Source: Streptosporangiales bacterium | Lineage (GTDB): Bacteria > Actinomycetota > Actinomycetes > Streptosporangiales > Streptosporangiaceae | DNA length: 42,137 nt | Assembly: GCA_009784565.1 (NCBI GenBank) | Contig: WRBL01000014.1 | Span: 1 to 42,137, forward strand | Direction: 5' to 3' | Translations under genes and position numbers: made by a program | Shown: piece after piece, positions 27,555 to 36,402 of the stretch | Numbering within the stretch: position 1 is the first letter of the stretch | Layout: the number at the start of each line of letters is the position of its first letter | Notes under the pieces: model-generated | The model's database searches: none | What the model was told of the DNA's origin: nothing | Seen by the model: the letters and a program-made list of their open reading frames with translations, nothing else

Positions 27555-28267
27555 TCCAGCGCCTCGATCAGTTCCGGGCCGTTGTTGCGGACGGAGTTGA
27601 CCGTGGTGGAGACGGGACGCCAGGTGAGGCCGCCGCCGGGGGAATCGGTGGCGGGGCGCATCGTGGCCCGCATCAGTTCGGAGTCCCGGTTGGCCGGGTC
27701 GAGCCACTCGGCCCAGCCCTCGGGAGGGATCACCATCGGCGTCCGGTCGTGGATCTGGCCGAGCGCGTCGGCGGCGCTCGTCGTGATGATCGTCGCCGTC
27801 CACAGCCAGGCTTTCTCGTGATCGGTGGGCAGGGACTCATCCCGCCAGAGTTCGTAGAGGCCGGCGAAGGCGAGGATGCCCTGATCCGTTCGGTGGATGT
27901 AGAAGGGCTGCTTGGGGGCTTTCCCCTCCCCCGCCTGCCACTCGTAGTAGCCGTCCGCCGGGATCAGGCACCGGCGGCGGGCGAAGGCGCTGCGGAACGA
28001 GGGCTTGACCGCGACCGTCTCCGACCGCGCGTTGATCAGCCGGGCGCCGCCCGAGGCGCTCTTGGCCCAGGACGGCACGAGCCCCCACTTCAGCAGCCGG
28101 AGCTGCCGTGTCTCCTCGCGGTGCAGGACCGCGTAGATCTGCTTGGTGGGCGCCACGTTGTAGTCGGTGTTGTCCGGGGCCCGTTCGGCCGGGACGGCGT
28201 CACGCTCGACGGCGAACTCTTCCAGCAGTTCCGCGCGCTTGCGCGCGGACACGAAACGACCGCACAT
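27551..28267 (-). CDS. SOS response-associated peptidase (SRAP/YedK/HMCES family)
   Basis: MCGRFVS catalytic Cys2, NVAPTKQIYAVL, LKWGLVPSWAK, INARSETV, RRCLIPADGYYEWQ. Confidence 0.96.
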   Translation of the reverse strand: MCGRFVSARKRAELLEEFAVERDAVPAERAPDNTDYNVAPTKQIYAVLHREETRQLRLLKWGLVPSWAKSASGGARLINARSETVAVKPSFRSAFARRRCLIPADGYYEWQAGEGKAPKQPFYIHRTDQGILAFAGLYELWRDESLPTDHEKAWLWTATIITTSAADALGQIHDRTPMVIPPEGWAEWLDPANRDSELMRATMRPATDSPGGGLTWRPVSTTVNSVRNNGPELIEALD

Positions 28268-28299
28268 AGAAGACCTCTCCCTCCGCTACCCTCAACCTT

Positions 28300-29616
28300 A
28301 TGGAATCTGGCCGCTGGGCGGCACCCGCCGCGCCCGGGCCGGTGAGCGCCAGGCTGCGGCTCCCCGGCTCCAAGTCGATCACCAACCGCGCCCTGGTACT
28401 GGCGGCGCTCAGCTCGTCCCCGTCCCTGGTCCGGGGCCCCCTCAAGGCCCGCGACACCACCCTGGCGACCGGGGCGCTGCGCGTGATGGGCTGCGGCATC
28501 GACGATTCCGGAACGGACCTGACGATCTCCCCCGGTTCCCTGTCCCCGGGCGCCCCGGTCAGCGTGGACGTGGGCAACGCCGGGACCGTCATGCGGTTCC
28601 TGCCCGCGGTGGCGGCGCTGCAGGCGGCGCCGGTGGCGTTCGACGGCGACCCGCGGGCCCGCGAGCGGCCAGTCGGCGCTCTGCTCGACGCGCTGCGCGC
28701 CCTCGGGGCATCCATCGACGACGGCGGCCGCGGCGCGCTGCCGTTCACCGTGCACGGCTCCGGGGCGGTGCGGGGCGGGCCGGTCACCCTGGACGCCTCC
28801 GGCTCCTCCCAGCTGGTCTCGGGTCTGCTGCTGGCCGCGCCCCGGTTCACCGAGGGCGTGGAGGTGCGGCACTCGGGGCCGCCGGTTCCCTCCCTCCCCC
28901 ACATCGAGATGACCCTGCGCATGCTGGAGATGGCCGGCGCTTCGGTGTCGTCGTCTTCCAGTTCCTCCGGGTCCGCGGACCGGCCGGACACCTGGCGGGT
29001 GGAACCCGGCGACCTGAACCTCGGGGACTTCACCGTCGAGCCAGACCTGTCCAACGCCGGGCCGTTCCTGGCCGCGGCCCTGGTCACCGGCGGCTCGGTC
29101 ACGCTTCCCGACTGGCCCCGTGACAGCCTGCAGGCCTCGGACGCGATCGTCTCCGTGCTGACCTCGATGGGCGCTTCGGTTTCCCTGGGCGCCGACGGGC
29201 TCACGGTCCGCGGAAGCGGCGTCATCAACGGGATCGAGGCCGACCTGCGCGACATCCCGGAACTGTGCCTGCCGCTCACCTCGGTGGCGGCGCTGGCCTC
29301 CGGGCCTTCGGAATTCACCGGCGTGGGACACACCCGGGCCCAGGAAACCGACCGGCTGGCCGCCATCGCGAAGGAGATCAACGCGCTCGGCGGCGACGTC
29401 GCCGAACGGCCCGACGGCCTGGCGGTGACCCCGCGCCCGCTGCGGGCCGAGCCGGGCCACGGGTTCGACAGCTACGACGACCACCGCATGGTCATGGCCG
29501 CGGCCGTCCTCGGCCTGGCCGTCCCCGGGATCGAGGTCCTGAACGCGGCCACGGTCGGCAAGACCTTCCCCACGTTTACCTCCGCCTGGGGCGAGATGCT
29601 GGAGGCGGGCCGCTGA
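28300..29616 (+). CDS. aroA: 3-phosphoshikimate 1-carboxyvinyltransferase (EPSP synthase)
   Basis: LPGSKSITNRALVLAALS, GNAGTVMRFLPAVAAL, DLRDIPELCLPLTSVAAL, YDDHRMVMAAAVLGL. Confidence 0.97.
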   Translation: MESGRWAAPAAPGPVSARLRLPGSKSITNRALVLAALSSSPSLVRGPLKARDTTLATGALRVMGCGIDDSGTDLTISPGSLSPGAPVSVDVGNAGTVMRFLPAVAALQAAPVAFDGDPRARERPVGALLDALRALGASIDDGGRGALPFTVHGSGAVRGGPVTLDASGSSQLVSGLLLAAPRFTEGVEVRHSGPPVPSLPHIEMTLRMLEMAGASVSSSSSSSGSADRPDTWRVEPGDLNLGDFTVEPDLSNAGPFLAAALVTGGSVTLPDWPRDSLQASDAIVSVLTSMGASVSLGADGLTVRGSGVINGIEADLRDIPELCLPLTSVAALASGPSEFTGVGHTRAQETDRLAAIAKEINALGGDVAERPDGLAVTPRPLRAEPGHGFDSYDDHRMVMAAAVLGLAVPGIEVLNAATVGKTFPTFTSAWGEMLEAGR

Positions 29617-29626
29617 GGACGCGTTC

Positions 29627-30628
29627 GTGAGGAAGCGCTCGGCCTACCTCGACGAGGACGACGTCCGGGTCCGGACGGGCCGGGGCGGCTCGCGCCCGCG
29701 GACCCGCCGCCGCCCGGCCCACCAGGACGCGCCCGAGGGGTTCGTGGTCAGCGTGGACCGCGGCCGGTACGGGTGCCTGGTGGGCAGCCAGGTGGTAACC
29801 GCGATGAAGGCCCGGGAACTGGGCCGCAACTCCATCGTCGTCGGGGACCGGGTATCGCTGGCCGGCGACACGTCGGGCTCCCCCGGTTCGCTGGCCCGCG
29901 TCGTCCGGGTCGCCGAGCGGTCCACCGTCCTGCGCCGTTCGCCGGACGACACCGATCCGAGCGAGCGGATCGTGGTGGCCAACGCCGACCAGATGGTCAT
30001 CGTCTGCGCCCTGGCCGACCCGGAGCCCAAGACCCGGTTCATCGACCGCTGCCTGGTCGCCGCCTACGACGCGGGCCTGGACCCGCTGCTGGTCCTGACC
30101 AAGTCCGACCTCGCCCCGCCGCGGAAGATGCGCGCCTTCTACCGGCCGCTGGGCTTCCCCATGCTGACCGTGCGCCAGCCGCTGCCCGCGGCGACCCGGA
30201 CCCGCTTGCACTCCGCCCTCAACGGGCGGATCTCGGTCCTGATCGGCCAGTCGGGGGTCGGGAAATCCACCCTGGTCAACGGGCTGGTCCCGGACGCCGA
30301 GCGCGCCATCGGCACCGTCAACGCCGTCACCGGCAAGGGCCGCCATACCTCGTCGTCGGCCGTCGCCCTGGCTCTGCCCGATACCGGCTGGCTGATCGAC
30401 ACTCCGGGAGTACGGGGGTTCGGCCTCGGGCACATCACGCCGGACCGGGTGGCCGAGGCGTTCGGGGACCTGGCCGACGGCATCACGGACTGCCCGCCGG
30501 GGTGCGATCACCTCTCCGAGGACTGCGCCCTGGACGAATGGGCCGACGGGCACGAGGCCGGCCCCCGCCTGAACTCCCTGCGCCGCCTGCTGGCTATCCG
30601 CAGCGACGCCGAGCCCGACTCCGAGTAG
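29627..30628 (+). CDS. rsgA: Ribosome small subunit-dependent GTPase A (circularly permuted GTPase)
   Basis: VLTKSDLAP (G4) precedes LIGQSGVGKSTLVNGL (G1) and DTPGVRGFGL (G3); C-terminal Cys/His zinc site GCDHLSEDCAL. Confidence 0.95.
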   Translation: MRKRSAYLDEDDVRVRTGRGGSRPRTRRRPAHQDAPEGFVVSVDRGRYGCLVGSQVVTAMKARELGRNSIVVGDRVSLAGDTSGSPGSLARVVRVAERSTVLRRSPDDTDPSERIVVANADQMVIVCALADPEPKTRFIDRCLVAAYDAGLDPLLVLTKSDLAPPRKMRAFYRPLGFPMLTVRQPLPAATRTRLHSALNGRISVLIGQSGVGKSTLVNGLVPDAERAIGTVNAVTGKGRHTSSSAVALALPDTGWLIDTPGVRGFGLGHITPDRVAEAFGDLADGITDCPPGCDHLSEDCALDEWADGHEAGPRLNSLRRLLAIRSDAEPDSE

Positions 30629-30644
30629 CCGCCGCGCGCCCGGC

Positions 30645-31535
30645 CTATTCGGCTTCGGCCTCATCCGCCTCGTCTTCGGCGGCTGCCTTCGCCTCGCCTT
30701 CGGCTTCGGCGGCCTTCGCGGCCTCGGCCTCGGCGGCTTCCGCTTCGGCGTCGGTGGGGCCGAGGATGGCCAGGGCCTCATCGTGCAGGTGGCCGTTGGT
30801 GCAGACCACGCTGCCGCCGTCGGGAGTGGCCTCGCCGGACAGGTCGGTGAATCTGCCGCCGGCTTCCTCCACGATCACCTGCAGCGCGGCCAGGTCCCAC
30901 AGCGAGACCTCGGGCTCGGCCGAGATGTCCGCGGCGCCCTCGGCGACGAGCATGTGGGACCAGAAGTCCCCGAATCCCCGTGACCGCCACGCCGACTGGT
31001 TCAGCGACAGGAACCCGCCCAGCCGCCCGGCCTGGGCCCAGCCGCCGACACCGGAGTAGGAAAAGGAGGCGTCGCTGAGCTTGGACACGCCGGAAACCTT
31101 CATGCGGCTGGCCTTCGCCAGGCTGCGGCCGGTCCACGCGCCGCCGCCGGACGCCGCCCACCAGCGTTTGCCCAGCGCGGGCGCGGACACGACACCCGCC
31201 ACGACCTCGTCTCCGTCCATCAGTCCGATCAGCGTCGCCCACACCGGAACGCCCCGCACGTAGTTCTTGGTGGCGTCAATCGGGTCAATCACCCAGCAGC
31301 GGGGCCCCCGGCCGGTCCGGCCGGATTCCTCGCCGAGCACCGCGTCCCGGGGGCGTGACCTGCGCAGGATGTGGCGGATCGCGTCCTCGGTCGCCTTGTC
31401 CGCGTCGGACACCGGCGTGAGGTCCGGCTTCGTCTCGACTCTCAGGTCGAGGGCCCGGAACCGCCGCGTCGAAATATCATCCGCCGCGTCCGCGAGAACA
31501 TGTGCGAAACGCAGGTCGTCGTCATAATCTCCCAC
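30645..31535 (-). CDS. hisN: Inositol monophosphatase family histidinol-phosphatase-like protein with Glu/Ala-rich tail
   Basis: LGEESGRTGRGPRCWVIDPIDATKNYVRGVPVWATLI, DLAALQVIVEEAGGRFTDLSG; GTG start assumed at 31535. Confidence 0.88.
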   Translation of the reverse strand: MGDYDDDLRFAHVLADAADDISTRRFRALDLRVETKPDLTPVSDADKATEDAIRHILRRSRPRDAVLGEESGRTGRGPRCWVIDPIDATKNYVRGVPVWATLIGLMDGDEVVAGVVSAPALGKRWWAASGGGAWTGRSLAKASRMKVSGVSKLSDASFSYSGVGGWAQAGRLGGFLSLNQSAWRSRGFGDFWSHMLVAEGAADISAEPEVSLWDLAALQVIVEEAGGRFTDLSGEATPDGGSVVCTNGHLHDEALAILGPTDAEAEAAEAEAAKAAEAEGEAKAAAEDEADEAEAE

Positions 31536-31654
31536 CCGTGAAACGCTACCGCCTGCCATAACCAGTGACCAGCACGCAGGAGTCACGGTGCAGCGCGTCG
31601 CACCGGGCCAGTAAACTCACAATAGGAACTTATCGGGATAAACAGGCAGGCTAA

Positions 31655-31680
31655 GCGTTACGCGGTAGGCAAACGGGTAT
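31655..31680 (+). promoter_or_regulatory. SigB/SigF-type promoter candidate GCGT-N16-GGGTAT
   Basis: Matches the actinobacterial SigB pattern GNNT-N14-16-GGGTAY, 44 nt upstream of the CBS gene ATG. Confidence 0.5.
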
Positions 31681-31723
31681 ATCACCACACCAAATAAACG
31701 TGCCCAATGGGGGTGGTACGCCC

Positions 31724-32143
31724 ATGAAGGTAGCGGATGGCATGACCACGGTGGTCCTGTCAATCGGACCGGCCCATACCCTGCGAGATGCCGCGCGGAT
31801 GATGGCCGAGCGACGGGTCGGCGCCGCCGTCGTGGCGGATCCCGACGACGCCGGAGTCGGGATCATTACCGAACGGGACATTCTCAACTCGATCGGCGAG
31901 GGAGAGAATCCCGACACCGAGCTCGTGGAGCGGCACTGCACGGGCGATCTCGTGTTCGCCGACCGGAGCTGGACCCTGGAGGAGGCCGCGGGCGCGATGG
32001 TGCGGGGCGGCTTCCGGCACCTGGTGGTCGTGGAGGGCCACGAGGTGGTGGGACTGTTGTCGATGCGCGACATCGTCCGCTGCTGGTCCGGCGGTCACGT
32101 TCCCGCGCAAGCCGGGCCCGACGTTACACTTGTGGCAAAATAA
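31724..32143 (+). CDS. Tandem CBS domain protein
   Basis: MKVADGMTTVVLSIGPAHTLRDAARMMAERRVGAAVVADPDDAGVGIITERDILNSI ... HLVVVEGHEVVGLLSMRDIVRCW. Confidence 0.93.
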   Translation: MKVADGMTTVVLSIGPAHTLRDAARMMAERRVGAAVVADPDDAGVGIITERDILNSIGEGENPDTELVERHCTGDLVFADRSWTLEEAAGAMVRGGFRHLVVVEGHEVVGLLSMRDIVRCWSGGHVPAQAGPDVTLVAK

Positions 32144-32321
32144 CCTCGGCGAAACGCTGTCAACCCGCGGGCACCGTTCAGTAGGCTGTGATCTTGGTCC
32201 CAAGCTCACGGGACACTTTCACATACGCGGGGCAGCGCCCCGCTCAGACGCCAGGCGGCGAGTTCCCGCTCCAGCCGCCCGGCTAGCGCCCGGCTGGTTT
32301 CCCCGGCCGTCCGGGCGCCGC

Positions 32322-32363
32322 GGCGTCCGGCCCGGACATCCCCCGTCCACCGGGCCGGACGCC
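32322..32363. terminator. Hairpin terminator between CBS gene and unknown operon
   Basis: Perfect 14-bp arms GGCGTCCGGCCCGG / CCGGGCCGGACGCC, 14-nt loop. Confidence 0.65.
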
Positions 32364-32413
32364 GCCCCTTTACGTGGCCAATGTGCCGTTGGGTCCCTAC
32401 GCTGGACCCCACG

Positions 32414-33784
32414 ATGAGCGTTGAAGACCCCGAGACGTACCTGCGCCGCTTCGCCGAGACCCAGCTGCGCCGCCTGGCCGCCGGCGAGGTGACCGCCGCC
32501 GAGTGCGCGGCGCATGTCGACTCCGTCGCCGTGGCGTTCGAGGAAACCGGCGCCCTGGACGGCCAGGTCACGTCTCACGTTACCGAGCACCTGCATGTCG
32601 CACTCATGGCGCGGGCGACATCCCCGGGTTCGGGCCCGATGGGCCGCTCGGCCCTGCGCGGCAGGCCAGGGTTCGCGGATCTTTTCGCCCGCCAGCGCTC
32701 TCGGACTCAAGTGCCTGAAGGACCAACCGGGGAAGTCTCCGTCGTGCCTGCCACGGCGGCGCTCCATCTCAGGAAGGACGATGGCGACGAGGACATCTAC
32801 CTGCTGGGATACACCACCGTCCCGGGACGGGCCTGGCTCAGCGTAGCCGCCCGCACAAGTCAGCCGCTGGTTCCCCGCCGGCATGCTTCTCCCCCGTCAG
32901 CACGGAATCCGAGAGCGCTTCAGTCCAATCGCTACCGGCCCACGTTCGCTGGTGGCGGCATCGTCGCGATCGACGACACCGGGCGGGGGTACACCCTGGG
33001 TTTCGCCGGAGGCGGCGGTGACTGGTATATCGGCCGGCTGACACTCAATCCCGTCCCCGCGTCGGGTACCGCGTGGCTTGAAGTCCGGTGCGGCGGCGAG
33101 TCGGTGCGGCTTGACCTGCGGGCGAAATCGCCGGCCGCCGACGTGACGGTCCAGTCTCTGGCGGGTACCCCCGGCGAGAACTACCTCCGTCGTCAAGCCG
33201 AATCCTTGATCGGTTCCCCGGAGTCCGCCGAGGGCCCGCTCAGAGCCCGGGCAACCGGGCTATCCGACGCGGTGCCCGCGCTACGGGCTGTTGGCCTGCT
33301 GCCGCCAGACAGCCCCGTGCCGGGAGAGGTCGCGGCGCTCTTCGAATCTTTGGGAGGCCCAGGTGAGCTCATCGCCGTTCCCGGGAGATCGCCCGCACAG
33401 TGGGTGGCCGGGAGAGATTCGGAGTTTCCTCCCCAGACCAGCGTCACGGTCGCGGCGGGATCGCTGGCGGTGGCACTTCCTGAGGCCGACGGCGTAGCGG
33501 TGCACCTCACCGCGGTGCTGACCCGACCCGATGCGGGAACTTGGATCTTCGGGGGGATCCGGATGACCGCCGACAGCGGCGAGCCGGCCTTCTGGCTCCG
33601 CGACGACACAAATAGCTGGCATTCCGTTTCCGTCCGGGGCATGTCCGGCCAAGGCGGCGACTATGCGTTCCAGGCGGCGGTGGTACCTCCGCTCACGCCG
33701 GAGACCTCCCAGGTTGAGCTCCACGTGACGGGCAAGACCACAGAAGTGCGGGCCACTATCCCGGTTAGGTGGTGGCTCTCATGA
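32414..33784 (+). CDS. Hypothetical protein, first gene of polymerase/MoxR/vWA block
   Basis: 456 aa from MSVEDPETYLRRFAETQLRRLAAGE; no recognised motif; Gly/Thr/Val-rich, probably beta-rich C-terminal half; 4-nt overlap with next gene. Confidence 0.75.
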   Translation: MSVEDPETYLRRFAETQLRRLAAGEVTAAECAAHVDSVAVAFEETGALDGQVTSHVTEHLHVALMARATSPGSGPMGRSALRGRPGFADLFARQRSRTQVPEGPTGEVSVVPATAALHLRKDDGDEDIYLLGYTTVPGRAWLSVAARTSQPLVPRRHASPPSARNPRALQSNRYRPTFAGGGIVAIDDTGRGYTLGFAGGGGDWYIGRLTLNPVPASGTAWLEVRCGGESVRLDLRAKSPAADVTVQSLAGTPGENYLRRQAESLIGSPESAEGPLRARATGLSDAVPALRAVGLLPPDSPVPGEVAALFESLGGPGELIAVPGRSPAQWVAGRDSEFPPQTSVTVAAGSLAVALPEADGVAVHLTAVLTRPDAGTWIFGGIRMTADSGEPAFWLRDDTNSWHSVSVRGMSGQGGDYAFQAAVVPPLTPETSQVELHVTGKTTEVRATIPVRWWLS

Positions 33785-34677
33785 GCTGGCACAAGTCCCT
33801 GCCACCAGCGGAGGCATCCGTGTCCTGCGGGAAGGGGACGCACACCATCAGGTGGGAGGATGGGCAGCTGACGCTGTCCGATCACCCCGACGCGGAGGCG
33901 GAGCTGGTGCTGGGCGCTCTCGGCGGCGACAAGCCCGAGTGCCTGACGCTGCTCGAAACCTGGAACGCACACACTGCTGACCTCGCCGTGCTGGCGGTCG
34001 GCCCGCGCGCGGCCAGCGACCGCACCACGATCACCTGGGAACAGCTCGGCGAGGCTCCGCTTCCCCCCTCGCGGCCCCGGCCCAGACCCCGCGCTTCGAG
34101 CTTCACGGGCGGCCAGGGCTACGCGATACCGAGCGGGAAGAGAGCCACCGCCAAGACGGTCATGGTCGGAACGGGCGCGGTCTCGCCCCGGAAATTTCTG
34201 GCCGCGGCGGAGAACGCTGACCCCGAACTTGCCCGGCGGGCACGGAAACGAGTGGAACTGCTGGAACTGATGACCCTCGGGCCGGAGTTCCAGTACCGGC
34301 TGAGCGGGGCGGTGGCCGCGTCCTGGGCGGGCGAGGATCGCGCCGGGGAACGGGCGGAGCGCCGCCCGGAACTGGCGGCCGCCCTGACCGGGCGGTTCGC
34401 CCCCGTCGCGGCCGAATGGGCCGGCATCGACCCGGACGCGGTCACCGTCACCCCGCACGAGGGGCCGGGCTGGGGCCGCCTGGAGGTTACCGGCGACGGG
34501 CGGCTCGCCGGAGCTCTCCCGGTCTCCTGGCTGGCGGAGGTGTGGGCTTGCGGGCTGGCCCTGGCCGACGGGCACCTGGTCGTCAGCGTCACCGGACCCG
34601 GCCATCCCCGGGCCCGGGTCCTGGCCCTGCCCGCGCCAGGCGCCTCCGCTGTCCCGCTTGAGGTTGATCGCTGCTAA
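33781..34677 (+). CDS. Hypothetical protein, second gene of the block
   Basis: 298 aa from MSWHKSLPPAEASVSCGKG; no recognised motif; translationally coupled to the preceding gene. Confidence 0.75.
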   Translation: MSWHKSLPPAEASVSCGKGTHTIRWEDGQLTLSDHPDAEAELVLGALGGDKPECLTLLETWNAHTADLAVLAVGPRAASDRTTITWEQLGEAPLPPSRPRPRPRASSFTGGQGYAIPSGKRATAKTVMVGTGAVSPRKFLAAAENADPELARRARKRVELLELMTLGPEFQYRLSGAVAASWAGEDRAGERAERRPELAAALTGRFAPVAAEWAGIDPDAVTVTPHEGPGWGRLEVTGDGRLAGALPVSWLAEVWACGLALADGHLVVSVTGPGHPRARVLALPAPGASAVPLEVDRC

Positions 34678-34686
34678 ATTCGGAGC

Positions 34687-36357
34687 GTGCGCGGCGAGCT
34701 TGCCGGTATCGCGGTGGCACCGGACGGGACCGTGGCCATCGCCCCGGGCGGCGCCGGCCCCGGCGGGCACAGTCCCGGGCGGATCATGACCATCGCGGAG
34801 GCCGGCGCCTACGATGAGGCGTTCCGGCCCCGGTGGGCCACCTGGTCCCAGGCGACGGCCCGGCGACTGATCGCGGGCGGCGTCCGGGTCTCGACCTGCT
34901 GGGACGTCGCCGCGGTGCACCGCCTGGCCCACGGCGGGCTCCGGGCCGACCCCGGGTACGTCTGGGCCGGCCTGCGCGGGCTCCCCCTGGACAAGGTCCC
35001 GGCCACGGGGGCCGAACCGGACCTGTTCAGCTCGCTGGAGGAGACCGGCGAGCCCGCCGGGGCGGACGGGCACCTGCGGCCGGAGTGGACGCGCGGCGGC
35101 TGGGCCCGCACCCCGGGAACCGTGGCGGCCTGGGCCGCTCTCGCGCTCCAGGCGGCCGAGCTTCAGCGGCAGGCACTCGGCGGCGGCAAGGCGGGCGATG
35201 CCGGGGCAGCGACGATCCGTTCGGAATCGACGGTTGAGCTTCTGTGCGCGGAACTGGCCGCGGACGGGCTCCCGGTCGACCGGGCCGCCGCCGAGAACCT
35301 GCTGTCGGCCATCGCGGGGCCGCGGCCCCGCGACGAGCGGGACGCCGCCGCCATCCGGGCCCGGCGGGACGCCGTCGTGCTCCGGCACGCGCCCGCCGGA
35401 GCCAGCGCCGACCTGCGCAGCCCGGGCCAGGTCAGGACACTGCTCGCCGCGGCCGGGATAGACGTGCCCGACACCCGGGCCCACCGGCTGGAAGAGTTCT
35501 CCTCCTCCAGCCCGCTGGTCGCGGCGCTGCTGGAATGGCGCAAGGCCGAGCGGATCTCCACCACCTACGGCTATTCCTGGCTCGACTCCCACCTCGGCGA
35601 CGACGGACGCCTGCGCGGGGAATGGACCGGGTGCGACGGCGCCGCCGGGCGGATGACCGCCTCCGCCGGGCTGCACAACATGCCCGCGGTCCTGCGAAGG
35701 GCCGTGATCGCCGACGAGGGGCACGTGTTCGTCCGGGCCGACCTGGGGCAGATCGAGCCGCGCGTGCTCGCCGCCGTGTCCGGCGACCGGGCCCTGGCCG
35801 CGGCCACCCGGGCCGACGACATGTACCAGCCGGTCGCGCGGGAACTGGGCGTGGACCGGCCCGTGGCCAAGGTCGCGATGATCGCCGCGATGTACGGGCA
35901 GACCACCGGGCACGGCGGAGCCGCCGCCCGGCGGATGCGGCAGGCCTACCCGGTGGCCATGGGCTACCTGGACCGGGCCGACGCCGAAGCCCGCGCGGGC
36001 CGGGACCTGCGCACCTACGGCGGGCGGCTGGTGCGGATGGCCAGCGGCGGGACCCCGGCCCAGGTCGCGGGCCGGGGCCGGTACGGGCGCAACGCGCTGA
36101 TCCAGGGGGCGGCCGCGGAACTGTTCAAGATGTGGGCGGTGACCGTACGATCGCGCGGTCAGGCGCTCGGTGCCGAAATCGTGATGTGCCTCCACGACGA
36201 ACTGCTGGTGCACGTGGCCTCCGAGAAGGCGGAAGCGGCGGCGCGGCTGGTCGCGGACTGCCTGGACGAGACCGCCCGCTGGTGGACGCCGCGCGGAAAC
36301 GTGCGGTTCATCGCCGACATCGCCGCCGTCCGGTGCTGGGCAGACGCGAAGGGCTGA
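34687..36357 (+). CDS. Family-A DNA polymerase-like protein (actinobacterial 'bifunctional 3'-5' exonuclease/DNA polymerase' family), GTG start
   Basis: Motif A VRADLGQIEPRVLA, motif B RPVAKVAMIAAMYGQTTG, motif C CLHDELLVHV. Confidence 0.9.
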   Translation: MRGELAGIAVAPDGTVAIAPGGAGPGGHSPGRIMTIAEAGAYDEAFRPRWATWSQATARRLIAGGVRVSTCWDVAAVHRLAHGGLRADPGYVWAGLRGLPLDKVPATGAEPDLFSSLEETGEPAGADGHLRPEWTRGGWARTPGTVAAWAALALQAAELQRQALGGGKAGDAGAATIRSESTVELLCAELAADGLPVDRAAAENLLSAIAGPRPRDERDAAAIRARRDAVVLRHAPAGASADLRSPGQVRTLLAAAGIDVPDTRAHRLEEFSSSSPLVAALLEWRKAERISTTYGYSWLDSHLGDDGRLRGEWTGCDGAAGRMTASAGLHNMPAVLRRAVIADEGHVFVRADLGQIEPRVLAAVSGDRALAAATRADDMYQPVARELGVDRPVAKVAMIAAMYGQTTGHGGAAARRMRQAYPVAMGYLDRADAEARAGRDLRTYGGRLVRMASGGTPAQVAGRGRYGRNALIQGAAAELFKMWAVTVRSRGQALGAEIVMCLHDELLVHVASEKAEAAARLVADCLDETARWWTPRGNVRFIADIAAVRCWADAKG

Positions 36358-36402
36358 TACCGTTACGGACAGCTGAATTCTGGTCGGGAGGGGGCTGCAC
36401 GC

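Noticed and set aside
28090-29484. 464-aa and 393-aa minus-strand ORFs opposite aroA
   Set aside because: Antisense to a clear aroA gene with no recognisable motifs.
32206-32571. Minus-strand ORF of 121 aa (…ETSRALAGRLERELAAWRLSGALPRV…)
   Set aside because: Its C-terminal end looks somewhat protein-like, but it overlaps the unknown gene at 32414 and a terminator hairpin; evidence insufficient.
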